Assembly (NCBI GenBank): GCA_023512835.1
Contig: CM042085.1
Coordinates: 7,106,062 to 7,170,061 of the forward strand
Direction of reading: 5' to 3'
DNA length: 64,000 bases
Source: Taxillus chinensis
Taxonomy: Eukaryota > Streptophyta > Magnoliopsida > Santalales > Loranthaceae
The notes beneath the pieces were generated by a model. It did no database searches, had not been told where the DNA came from, and saw only the letters and a list, made by a program, of their open reading frames with translations. Positions 37,201 through 47,384 of this stretch are shown piece after piece (the stretch's first letter is position 1; every line of letters begins with the position of its first letter). The translations under genes and the position numbers were made by a program.

Positions 37201-39320
37201 ACTCCTATTTAATGTGGTATACAAATTGTCAAAATCACAAAACACGCATTTATCTTTGTCATTAGCTATTCCGGGTGGAATTGAAATAAAATTTTAAAAG
37301 CCATGCTTCCTGCCTCTGTTGCAGCACTTAGATGCCTCCTTCGTCTGTCAATGCATTGTTTCAGCCTTTGTTGCAGCACTCAGATGTTGCCTTCACGATC
37401 TTCATGCCCTCTAATGCAGCCTATGTTTGCTCTGAACTTCATCCTTGCTCGTCACCAGGCTCGTCCCATGACTGCTGGACAGCTGCGATCGATGGCGTCC
37501 AAATCGTCTGCACTCCAATCTACAACAATGAAGAACTTCAACGACTTCATTTCCAAGTCCCCATTGCTTTCAGCGTGAAGAAGCTCCCTCATCCAGGCAT
37601 CTATGGCCTTCATAGCAACCTGATGCTTTGATGAAAGTGGGAGAGGAAGGAAACGATGAAGATTGAACCAAACCAAACAAAAGCACAAGTTTTCATTTTC
37701 TATTATATTCGTGTGGAATACAAATTCTCTTCCTGTTGTATTCCATTCTATGAACCAAACATAACGTTAGACTTTTTTGGGTGGCACTTGGTCTTGTGCA
37801 GCAACTGCACATGCAATGCAAACTGTCTCCAGTTTTGAGTAGATGATGGGGTTTGCAAAAGGCCAGAGCTATTGTTTTTATTTCGTGGAACTGATAGAGT
37901 GCTTTTAATGTCTTGAGGTATTTGATTGTATGGCACCCAACAACGGTGTTAGGGTGTTTGCATGCAGAGAGTGTTGCTCCAATACACCTTGGACAACTGC
38001 ATACACCAGTATTTTGATTTTATTATATTTTCTCTTACAAAGGAATAACATGCAATGATTTAATGCTTAACAGAGTTTCGGTGCTGTCATCTCCTTAGAG
38101 TGACCTCTTAATTTTAATTTGGATTTACTGTAGGAGCGCTTTGATCCAATACTTGATTTAGAATCAAATCGAGACTTCATCACGCACATGGTTTTTGGGT
38201 AAGCACTTTCTTTTATTCATTTGTCACGAATTTGTAGCAAAACTGCAACATGCATGCGATGATGTTCATGACTGATATATGCTCTTGCAGAAGGAATATG
38301 AAGGACAAGGAGTTTGGAAATATGTATTGTGCTTTACTGACAGTAAAGTGAGTGGTGCTTCTGGTTGTATAAGATTTACTAGCTGCCAGACCGAGTGCCC
38401 TAATGCTGACAATGCTGCTGATTTTGCAGCTCGTTTGTTGTCTGTGCTGGTTTATTTCGTGTTTTAGGACAGGAGGTAGCAGAGCTCCCTTTAGTGGCAA
38501 CGTTAAAAGATTTTCAAGGACTGGTGAGTGTTTAGGATAAATTTGTATTTGCACTAAAATGCCTTTTTATTTGTCAATTAAAAATTTGCTAAGATTCTTA
38601 AAAAGAACATTTCCTATTATCTAGCTAAAACATATACAAACACACATTCTCGCCGTTTAAAATATGACAAGGCAGTTTCGGTGCAACTTCATTTGGTTTG
38701 AATATTTCCCATCCGGCTTTCTTTCAATTAACCAACTCTTTTGATTAGCTGGAAAAATCCTACACTTTTGGCTCAATTAAGTGTTTGCAGTGTAATGCTT
38801 ACTCTGATTACCGCTCTTGCAGGGTTACTTTCAATGCCTATTCTCTTGTATTGAGAGACTGCTTGGATCCTTGAATGTAAGAAAACTTGTGCTCCCTGCT
38901 GCAGAGGAGGCAGAATCAATTTGGACAAAAAAATTTGGTTTTGGCCAATTGACCCAAGAAGAGGTGAGCAGTGCTGTCAAGCTTCTATTTAAGTATTTGT
39001 AACCTTTTTTTTTTTTTTTATTGTTTGAATATGGGAATGTGAACTGGAATGAGTATCCAATCTTGCCATACACAATCCAGATTGTTCTTCCCATTTCCCC
39101 ATATATTGTTAGCTCTGGTATCATAGAAATGGCAGAGTTTTCCTCCGGGTGTGTGCGCTCATCAATTTTGAGTGATTGTCAGTTGCCGAAGGGGAGGCTA
39201 CGATGGTTTTCTTTTAACACGTATCTGGTGTTGCAGTGGACGATGTACAAAGATGATTATTCTACGATGATGACCTTTGACGGGACAGCAATGTTGCAAA
39301 AACCAGTTCCAAGTGTGTAA
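25232..39320 (+). CDS. PHD-finger / GNAT acetyltransferase-like nuclear protein (IDM1/ROS4-related), 18 exons
   Basis: Exons by frame and splice sites: 25232-26167, 26257-26343, 26561-26765, 26863-26959, 28045-28137, 28276-28357, 28447-28506, 28647-28699, 28907-29073, 29342-29552, 31277-31331, 31444-31500, 31613-31858, 38134-38198, 38291-38347, 38430-38523, 38823-38963, 39237-39320. The sum is 2790 bases, giving 929 aa without a stop. The start [11 protein letters not shown] is in a longer open frame but fits the family. Residues 1-310 are acidic and low-complexity. Two TDBD/Jas-like repeats follow ([13 protein letters not shown] with [17 protein letters not shown] with [14 protein letters not shown]). 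Next are a C4HC3 PHD finger (about 572-611, [20 protein letters not shown]), a second PHD-like finger (about 660-715, [13 protein letters not shown]) and a GNAT-like domain (about 790-900, [15 protein letters not shown]). Relatives read histone marks and acetylate histones to guide DNA demethylation; that role is inferred. The large introns are filled with transposons. The weakest splice site is the acceptor at 26863. Confidence 0.85.
26344..26560 (+). other. GC-AG intron 2 of the PHD-GNAT gene
   Basis: Exon 2 ends CAAAAAG and the intron starts gcaagt, a non-canonical GC donor in otherwise perfect consensus context (AAG/gcaagt). The acceptor is ctgtttag. The reading frame on both sides ([10 protein letters not shown], then [12 protein letters not shown]) is continuous only with this junction. 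Confidence 0.7.
29655..30960 (-). mobile_element. degenerate gypsy fragment in intron 10
   Basis: An AT-rich LTR-like stretch at about 29690-29885 resembles the LTRs at 34402 and 36033 (phrases such as gatatgtgat followed by atcattgcacc). Behind it, on the minus strand, are integrase pieces: a zinc-finger region with [13 protein letters not shown] near 30680 (frame disrupted), then [20 protein letters not shown] and DQLSKYVHF (30525-30620), and [20 protein letters not shown] (30297-30360). Stops and frame changes show that it is dead. No 5' LTR is seen, so it is truncated. It lies antisense to the host gene. Confidence 0.7.
34402..34712 (-). repeat. 3' LTR of the degenerate gypsy element
   Basis: Shares gatacaaa...agaatcta, gtaactgcctattaaaa, attaacacaataatt and aaaaatacagccttttaa with 36033-36345, in the same order, with many substitutions. 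Confidence 0.7.
36033..36345 (-). repeat. 5' LTR of the degenerate gypsy element
   Basis: Matches the block at 34402-34712 along its length with many substitutions and small indels, which shows considerable age. Confidence 0.7.
36600..37145 (+). repeat. cggttt-rich interspersed repeat
   Basis: Recurring words such as atcggtttattcagttttcgg, ttgatcggtttgtcgg and attcggttttcagttggtcgg form a degenerate array. This composition is common in small hAT-type elements of plants. No coding potential. Confidence 0.4.
37332..37631 (+). pseudogene. fasciclin-like coding fragment
   Basis: A 99-aa plus-strand frame reads [30 protein letters not shown] and further [30 protein letters not shown] resembles the FAS1-domain H1 motif (TLFAPSDAAF) of plant fasciclin-like proteins. 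The GC level is higher than in the surrounding intron. It is not joined to the host gene frame by credible splice sites and probably represents a captured or retroposed fragment. The family call is tentative. Confidence 0.35.
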
Positions 39321-40420
39321 GAACAAACAGTCAGCAGTAGATAGATGTTTGGAGAAGGGAGAAGGGTTATGTGGAATTCTCAGTGAAGGAAGGCCTTTGG
39401 ATGGCCGTTTTTGTTCCGTGTATAGCAAAATCATCATTGTTCTTTTGTTGTGTAAGGGAGGGAGGTTGCCTTAGTCTTATAATGCCATTACGGGCTCACC
39501 TTTTCTCTTTCTTTCTTTTGTTTGTTTGTATGTTTGTATTTTTTTTTAAACAATAAATTATGTCTTCCATTGTAACTAACAGAGCTGAATAGAAAAGAAT
39601 TTCATTTAGTTACACGTCAAAAAAAGTCATTGTTGGTTGATATTTACTACAACTCCAACCTGTTTTAGGATGCCCGTTTGTCTTAAAATTGGACTATTGT
39701 TTTTTGTTTGCTGATTTGTAGTTGCTAACTTATGTTTGGTATGGCAATTGGAGAATCGAATTAACCATATATATATATTGGAGAATCGTATGAAACTAAT
39801 CTTGCTTGTTAATCGATCCCGTGAACAATCTCTTTTGGCCTCTATCCATTTATGTATGAGACAATTAATTCGAGGCACTAATTGACGCATGGAAATTGAA
39901 TCCGAGGCTTTAAGGTCTCTCGTTTGTTACTAAATCTTCATTAAATTATAATTGCATTACATGGTAAGTTCATTAAATACGTGAAACATACCTAGGAGTA
40001 AGATTGGATGACATGTTTAAGATTCGTTTTTTTTTTTGTTTTTTGTTTTCTAAAACCCAAGTTAAAAACTAACATTCCTTCCAAAAAAATAGTTTCAAAA
40101 ATAATAAGAATAATGATAATAAGCGACTCATCAAATTAGTATTTAAAGCATTCAAAAAATAAATACACATGCGGCCAATTTTAATAATCATAACTCAGTT
40201 TTGAAGAAAAAAGAAAAGAAAAGAGAACGGCAATCACTTTACCGTTACGGAAGTGCGGGAGAGATTTAAATTTGAAATTCAAATTCTGAACCGTTGCCCT
40301 GTTTTTATTATTATTGGTAATAAATAAATAAATGCAATGTTTTTGCCGTATTAACAAAAAAATAAAAAATAAAAACTAAAGACTTGCGCCTCGAACCTTC
40401 CCAATCCGTTTTCTCTCGCC
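39321..40420. other. spacer between PHD-GNAT gene and CKS1
   Basis: The left part is the 3' untranslated region of the PHD-GNAT gene; the right part is the CKS1 promoter. Poly-T and poly-A runs and a short TA repeat (about 39766-39778) are present. No other gene is seen. Confidence 0.5.
40226..40410 (+). promoter_or_regulatory. cluster of AACGG (MSA-like) motifs upstream of CKS1
   Basis: AACGG occurs forward at 40226-40230 and reversed (CCGTT) at 40242-40246, 40291-40295 and 40406-40410. AACGG is the core of mitosis-specific activator elements bound by three-repeat MYB factors in G2/M genes. Only the cores match well, so function is inferred from clustering and from the cell-cycle gene downstream. 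Confidence 0.4.
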
Positions 40421-40421
40421 T

Positions 40422-40430
40422 TTTTATATT
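40422..40430 (+). promoter_or_regulatory. TATA box of CKS1
   Basis: ttttatatt followed by a CT-rich leader (tctctctctctc at 40458-40471) about 235 bases before the start codon. A probable intron in the leader (donor gtatga near 40498, acceptor tttcccag near 40580) accounts for the distance. Confidence 0.5.
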
Positions 40431-40660
40431 CCCATTTCCTCCACTCTTCCAATTCAATCTCTCTCTCTCTCTTTCTGTCTCTGTCTCTCGCGATCGAGTA
40501 TGAGTTTTGTTCTGTTCTTTATCAATTGATCAATTTATCCGTGTTGGTTTAATCTCACTACTTTCGTCTTTGTTTCCCAGAGTCCATCGAGAATCGTCCA
40601 AAACCCTAACAGAAATTTTGCAGGCTCGCTCTTGGATTGCTATCCGAGAACAGTCCGAGG

Positions 40661-41557
40661 ATGGGCCAGATCCAGTACTCCGAGAAGTACTTCGACGACA
40701 CCTATGAGTATCGGTAATGTTTCTTCTTCTTCTTTTTCTTTATTTCGTTTGTAGGTTTGTGTGAGTCTCTTGTTTGTGTTCAATGACATAGATTTTATAC
40801 GGTTTTTGTTCGTGTAGTCATGTTGTTCTCACACCAGAAGTCGCCAAGCTTCTCCCCAAGAATCGTCTCCTATCTGAAGTAAGTCGGAAAAAAATCGAGT
40901 TAGGGTTTTCAAGATTCATTGTTTGGTAGCACTGTAAGGACTATCAAGATGATTTGATTTTGACGAAGGGTGCTTTAATGAACATGTGGCTTTTTAAAAA
41001 AAGTAATTTATCAAAACCATGTCGGGTTGGTCTGTAAAATGATGATGTCTGCTTACATTTATCCGAACGATTATTATTCCAATAAATTTATGAAATCAGA
41101 GAGTTATTTCCAGAAATTGTTTGGGCTTTTTCCACTTGTGATCGTAAATGTTCTGCATATTTAAATGGTTTTTGTTTTGACACAACGGGGTTGTTTTCAT
41201 AGATTCAAGAAATGGGTATTTTATCCCTTTTTGTTTTGCATGTTTCTGGGGAGTTCAATTTTGTGTGTGTATATTGATTGTTGTTTTTTCTATAGTTTAT
41301 GAACATACGCCAAAAATAATGTTTCCCAAACAATGTCTACACTTTGCCCTCTTTTGATTGTGATTTCGAATTATTTGATTATCTGATTGGGACCTCTTAT
41401 GCAGAATGAATGGCGTGCCATCGGGGTTCAGCAGAGTCGAGGGTGGGTCCATTACGCAATCCACAGGCCGGAGCCTCACATTATGCTTTTCAGGCGGCCT
41501 TTGAACTTCCAGCAGCAGCAGGAGAACCAGGTCCAGCAAAACATGCTTGCCAAGTGA
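40661..41557 (+). CDS. CKS1: cyclin-dependent kinase regulatory subunit (CKS1)
   Basis: Three exons, 40661-40713, 40818-40878 and 41405-41557, join to 267 bases and encode 88 aa, the normal length for plant CKS. The protein begins [18 protein letters not shown] and has the CKS signature region [15 protein letters not shown]. It continues with [20 protein letters not shown] and the HIMLFRRPL strand, and ends in a Gln-rich tail. Conserved anion-pocket residues (Arg of YEYR, Arg and Trp in QSRGWVHY) are present. CKS proteins bind CDK-cyclin complexes and act as phosphate-reading adaptors that promote multisite phosphorylation in the nucleus and cytoplasm. All introns are GT-AG. Upstream AACGG motifs agree with a cell-cycle role. 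Confidence 0.95.
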
Positions 41558-42080
41558 TGATTCTTTCATCGAAGTTCCCAGTTTGGTGTCCTCAATCAGC
41601 CACTTATTTTTTCTTTTTTCTTTTGTTCTTTTGTTTGTTCAAGTCAGTTTAGGGTCTAATGTTTCTGTCTTCGTTAGTGACTCGAATGTGAGTGCAACGT
41701 TGTAAGTTCTTATTTCTAATATGCCTATGAAGTAGTTGTGGCAACATTTTTTTTCCTTCTCTGGTTGTGGGTTTTCTGCTGTTTTTGTCTTGAAATTTAA
41801 GATATTGACCCTCTTGTCATATCGAGATAATTGCTTGTTTGTCTTTGGTTTATTAAGAGGATTTCTAATGTAAATGCTCTGTTGGTTGATGGCGATGTTT
41901 AAGGAAAATATGAAATAGGTGTTAAAATAGTTGCTTTCCAGCCCAAAGCTGGAATAACAATCTGAAATCGACTGTGAATAAATGTGGACTTTGCGTGGTC
42001 AGATTCTGGGTGCAATCAATACAAGAAAATTTTGTGGTTATTGTGGAATGTGGATGTATAAATAATTGTTTGGGTTTTGT
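41558..42080. other. CKS1 3' region
   Basis: T-rich sequence carrying the CKS1 3' untranslated region; no further feature seen before the copia element. Confidence 0.5.
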
Positions 42081-45000
42081 CGACAGTTGGGACCTATATA
42101 GGCTATTGTTACAAATAATTTTTTATTATCTATTTTATTCATTTAAATAATACATTATCAATGGTATTAAAAACATAGAAAAAAGAAAATATATTTGTAC
42201 ACAAATATATAAATTTATCCATGTGTGTAAGTGTTTTAAAAATAGCAAAATAAAATTTTACTTTTGTTACAAAATCCCAAAAGTTAATCATCGAGTAATG
42301 CTCAAACTTGTTTACTGGATAAAAAATTATGGAGATGATTTTCTCATAACAAGTATAATATATTTTATTCTTTCATGATACATGATTTTTGTAAGAAATA
42401 TGACACTTTGATGGTCACTAAATCAAGAATAAATGTGCAAAATATTCATTTAGTTTACTAAAGAATCCTTTCAGCCAAAGAACTTTTTTATAAATTTCAA
42501 TAATAGTCATGCACTTTGCTTTAGTAGTAGACATAGTAGTTGTAGTTCTAAGTCTCTAATGAAATCAAAATCAACATACTCAATGACTTAATCTTTAGTC
42601 CTATCAAATTGTAAGCAAATATCATGGTACCACGCAAGTATCTAAAAATCCATTAAACTTTCATTCAGTATTTCTTACTAGGATTTTACTCATCATATTC
42701 ATAGCATTAGACAAAATAGGCCTTGAGCAAACCATGGCCCGTTTAACATGCCTAAACAGTTTTAGCGTATTACATATTAAACTTATGTAGAATTTTCTCA
42801 ATATACCTTTTCTGACCTAGGCATAATTTATCTACTTTTCCGTTTTTGATAATCTCTATGACAAATATCTTCTTTGTAGCTCCCAGAAGTTTCATATCAA
42901 ATTCTTTGTTAAGCAGAACTTTAACTTTTATGGTTTTATCTTTATCCATGACTATTATCAACATATTATCGATATATATAAGCAAATATATAAAAGAGTC
43001 GTCACTCCTTTTAAATAAACATATATATCAAAACTACTTCTATTAAAATTATTTGAAATCATAAAAGAGTCAAGCCTTTTTATACTAATGCTTGAGTGAT
43101 TGTTTCAAACCAAAGATTAGTTTCATACCTAACTACTCTAGCTCAAGATCATGCCGAGTAACAATACCAAGCAAGGCTCGAATTGAACTATGCTTAACAA
43201 TTGGAGAAAATACATCAATATAATCCATATTTGGAACTTGATTGTAACCCTTTGTAACAGGTCTAGCTTTAAACCTAGAATCTTTAATTTTCGGAATTCC
43301 CTTCGAAACACGCATTTGCAACGAATAACCTTTCTGTCCTTAGACAATTTCACAAGCTCTCATGCTTTGTTCTTGTGAATTGATTTCATCTTCTCTTGCA
43401 TATCTATCATCCACTTGTTTGAATAATTACAAGTGACTGCATCAAGATAAGTAGATAGCTTTTAATTGCCATCAATATTTTCAATCACATTCAAGGCATA
43501 TGTAACCAAATTTGCTTTGTCATTGTATCTTTATATAAACTTAATTTCTTGCCTTAGTCTATTATTGACATTAGAATATTAAGGAGTTAGAGGTGGTATG
43601 GAAGATGAAGAAACAACTCTCTTTTGAGATGTCTAACTAGACTGAGTTGGACCATATGAAAATAATAAACTGGATTGAGAAGTTGATAAATATTGTCTTT
43701 AATTAATATCAAACTCCACGTGTCTAGTAATACTCTTCTAATTTGTCTTACAAAAATCATAAGAGTATAAATTATTTAATATAACAATTATATAATAACC
43801 TTTTTGGTTTATAGATACCATAATTTATATCCCTTAACACTAGTCGTATAGCTTAGATAAATACATTTAATATATCTAAGCTTCACTTTACCATTATCAA
43901 CATGAGCATATGCATGACAACCAAATATTTTTAAATCAGAATAATTTGTAGGAGTACCAGTCCATACATCATATAGTATTTTATTCTCAATAGTAGTAGA
44001 AATAGACCAGTTAATAAGAAAACACGTTGTAATAGTCATTTTAGTCTAAAACTACTGTGGTAACTTTGTATGGGACAACATGCACCGAACTCTTTCCATA
44101 ATGGTCCTGTTAATATATCTTGTAACTCTATTTTGCTAGAGTTTGAGGAACTGCCAAATGATGCATAATTCTTTTAAACTTGCAGAAAGTATTAAATTTA
44201 TTAGAATATAACTCCAAACCTATGTGGTTATGTCCCTACGAAGCCTTTTTACCTATTGCCCTATTTACTTTTTAATCATAATCTTCTAGTTGTTTGAAAG
44301 TAGATAATGCATTACTCTTATGCCTAAAAAAGAATGTCCATACTGAAAATTCATCAATAATAGTTAGCATATAAATAGCACTACTTTTAGGAGCCGCTTT
44401 TGCCGGCTCCCAAAAATCAAATTGGGCTCTCTTTTGTTTACAAAAGGAAATAATCTAGAGTTCCTTTGGTTTTGTGAGTGCTTTTGGTAAATTGGACTCT
44501 TTTTTGTTTACCATAGACACACAATGTTCATAAAACTTAATATTATTAATGTTTTATCTTATAATAAATCTTATTCTATTCGACTTAATTATTTCATATC
44601 ACTCATATGCCCTAGACGCATATGTCATAATTTAGAAATATTAAGATCAGACATAGAAGAAGAGGTTACAATAGTAATAGCTCCTAAAATTGTGAACCTC
44701 ATAAAACATATAACTACTTAGCTATCTTATGACCTTTCATCACTATAAGAGAACCTTTGCTGATCTTGATCACTGCACATTCACTGGTGCACATAATCCA
44801 CTTAATAATATATATCTTATATCTCTAAGTGTTATGACCACATTGTTATGAGTTTTAATTTTGATTGTATTAATCCCGATAACTTTGTAAGAGACATTGT
44901 TCTTCATAATAATACTATCTGATTGCACATAGTTTCATATGTTAAACACTAGTCCCAAATGGGACACATATGAAACGTGCATCCAGAATTGAGGATCCAC

Positions 45001-46170
45001 TACTCATGTGTGTTATTAGAATTGAAAACCATAAAGATCTCTCTATCACTATAAGTCTCAACTACATCAGCCTCACCATATTTCTCTGGTTGTTTTCTAA
45101 CTCTTTTATTTTTGTTCTGCAACTTGTAACACTCAAAGATAACACAAAATTTATTATCACTATTTGAAAACCTCAATCTTCCCTTTATATTACCACTAGA
45201 ATTAGGATTGCATTATTGTCTACAACGAACAACAATATCTTTTGCATATGACTCAAAGTTAGAACCACTAATAATCTCTTTTATCTTATCATGCAAAAAT
45301 GAAGCCTCATAAACCTCATCAATAATGAATGTGTCACGACTATGAAGTCAACAATATCAAATCCTATTTATCGTATTTAACTTCAATCGATTCTAAATGA
45401 AAAATAATTTCTTTAAATATGACTAGATGATCTTTAAGATATGTACCTTTTGTTAAACGATGATAATATAATTAGTACTTCAAGTGCAACTTACTAGTTA
45501 AACTCTTTGTCATACAAAATTATTCTAATTTCAAACATAGGGCAATCACACTTTCCTCTTGCAACACATCATGTAAAATCTAATTAGATAAATGTAAATG
45601 TTTTTGGGATAGAGCCTTACGATCTTTATGTTATTTATCCTCGGTTATCCATGAAGAGGACATATTATTGAACCTTAAAAATGCATCATCAAGATCTATA
45701 TGCGTAAAAACAACCTACATCTTAACTTGTCATAAAGAAAACTTGTTATTATGATCCAATAGTGGAATATCAAGAAATCCAATAAAAGAAAACAAGAACC
45801 TTGAAGTGGTGAATATAGATAACCAAAAACCTTGGAGCTCTGATACAAGTTTGTTATAAATTAGATGAAAACGATAAAAGAAAATTAAAATAAAAGTAGA
45901 TCTCAAGAGAAATCAAAGTAAAGAAAAACATTAAGATTTACATAAAAAGCCAAGACAAAAAACCATGGCCAAAAAGAAAACATTTCACTATGTTGTAAGA
46001 GCAGAAAGGATAGAACGTATGAGATTGTTCATATGACTTATGGCACTACCCTAACGACAGTCCAGAACCCTTTAAATATGATATTACAAATAATTTGCGA
46101 ATATCTCTTTTATTCCTTTAAATAATACATAAAAATCATGGGTACGAAGAAAAAGGAAATAATGAAATTT
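42080..46170 (-). mobile_element. degenerate Ty1/copia retrotransposon
   Basis: Minus-strand relic. From right to left: a primer-binding site, a gag/pre-integrase part (44.5-45.8 kb, badly decayed), and the integrase C-terminal region IFGCHAYAHVDNGK (about 43890-43930). Copia RT follows as KARPVTKGYNQVPNMDYIDV with FSPIVKHSSIRALL (43150-43270) and LIYIDNMLII (about 42950-42985, the YVDDM box with Asp to Asn). RT ends with KRYIEKILHKFNM. Similar LTR ends (attacaaataattt, then tcatttaaataatacat) lie at about 42080-42200 and 46050-46170. All frames are interrupted by stops. The AT-rich sequence suggests long decay. Confidence 0.82.
45837..45848 (-). other. primer-binding site of the copia element
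   Basis: On the minus strand TTGTATCAGAGC, one base from the initiator Met-tRNA complement TGGTATCAGAGC. It marks the inner border of the right (5') LTR, which probably begins at 45852 (tgttat on the plus strand). Confidence 0.75.
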
Positions 46171-46270
46171 GGGTTACTTGTAGATAGATAAAATGATATA
46201 TAACTGGATGGAACCAACCGCGGTTGCAACTAGAAGAATCTAAGTGCTCATCTAAAGTGATATATGCTCA

Positions 46271-46573
46271 GAGCATTAGTAGTGTCTCAATATATTTTAG
46301 TTAAAATTTAGTTAGGAAAGGGTTTTTTTTTTCAAATTTTAGCTAGCCACTTTTTACTAACGTAATATTTTATTACTTTAAAATTTGGGTCTCTTTATTT
46401 TTATTGTTTATTTTAATTTGATTTTATAATACAATAAAGATATAATATTATTTAGCTAAAGGAAATGACTCTCCAAATTTGAAGAATCATTTAGTTTAAA
46501 GCCAAATTTTCTATTTATTTAACTCTCTCAATTTACCTAATTAAATTATAATTTTAGCTCAGTACCAATACTC
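46271..46573. mobile_element. MITE, 303 bp
   Basis: The left end gagcattagtagtgtctcaa and the right end, read in reverse, gagtattggtactgagctaa form an imperfect inverted repeat of about 20-40 bp. TCA and TTA lie outside the ends and could be a mutated 3-bp target duplication. The body is AT-rich without coding potential. Confidence 0.5.
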
Positions 46574-46980
46574 TTAGAATACTCACAATGGAATAGTTAA
46601 ATGTTTTAATAAATTTTTCTATCTGGAATAATATTACCTACAAATTTGACTCAAAATCTGTGTTTTATCTAAAAATTTTATTAAATATCAAATATCGAGG
46701 CAACGGTTAGCTAAATTTGACTAGCTTGTGCATCGAAGTTTGAAATTTTAATAAAAATTTTAGTCAAGATACATACTTCGAATCAAATATGTGATTAATA
46801 TTACTCTACGTAAATAAATTTATTGAAATATTTGATTATTTTAAGTGTGAATGTACTTAAAATAGTATAAGAGTACATTATACTATTGCTATTTTAAGTA
46901 CATTATACTATTGCTATTGCTATAAATTTTTATTCCTATTTCGATGGATGTATAGTAAAAATTTAAAGATATTAAAAAAA

Positions 46981-47225
46981 TTACATGCATTAGGTCCTCC
47001 ATCTTTATCTCTATATAATAAATTATAATTTTTTATTTTTTATTTAATATTTTTTTAATATCATCTATTTATTACAACCAATTAAAAATACACAATTACA
47101 TATATAACAAGAAATATATTAAAAAAATATTTAGAGGATCAATAGTAATCCTTCAAATATGGAGATTTTCTCTCCAATATTTATTTTTATTCTCTAAATT
47201 TTAAAGTTTAAAGGACCTGATGTAA
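46981..47225. mobile_element. MITE, 245 bp
   Basis: The left end ttacatgcattaggtcct and the reversed right end ttacatcaggtcctttaaa share TTACAT and AGGTCCT with a 4-base length difference. The body is AT-rich and shares the words tttattacaaccaattaaaaa with the unit at 6204-6484. Confidence 0.5.
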
Positions 47226-47384
47226 GATTTTTTTTTAAATTTATTTTTTTTAAAATTTAAAACTAAAAAAATAGTGAAAAAGTTGAGATTTTTTTTCCAT
47301 TATAACTAACTACACAGGCACACACATTTCCATTTAAATAATGATTTGTTTGTTTTTTTTTTTTTTAACACACACAACAGGGGC

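Larger units (their letters stand above)
33078..37762. mobile_element. 4.7-kb structure bounded by inverted repeats
   Basis: The left end atgtttggttcacagaatg (33078) and the right end cattctatgaaccaaacat (ending 37762) are inverted copies. By eye 39 of the first 47 positions agree, and weaker similarity continues for about 100 bp. No target duplication was found. Inside are a decayed gypsy element, a block of repeated cggttt/ggttt words and a fasciclin-like coding fragment. It may be one TIR transposon that later took other insertions, or two MITE copies in opposite orientation; similar ttgtttggttgat ends occur near 33168 and 34360. Confidence 0.4.
31859..38133 (+). other. 6.3-kb transposon-loaded intron 13 of the PHD-GNAT gene
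   Basis: The donor gtaagt after exon 13 (ending TTCCAT) and the acceptor tactgtag before GAGCGC frame an intron far longer than its neighbours, most of which are about 90-500 bp. It holds a 4.7-kb inverted-repeat structure, a degenerate gypsy element and a fasciclin-like fragment. The stretch 31859-33077 shows no recognisable feature apart from AT-rich sequence, and 37763-38133 is ordinary intron sequence. Confidence 0.75.
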
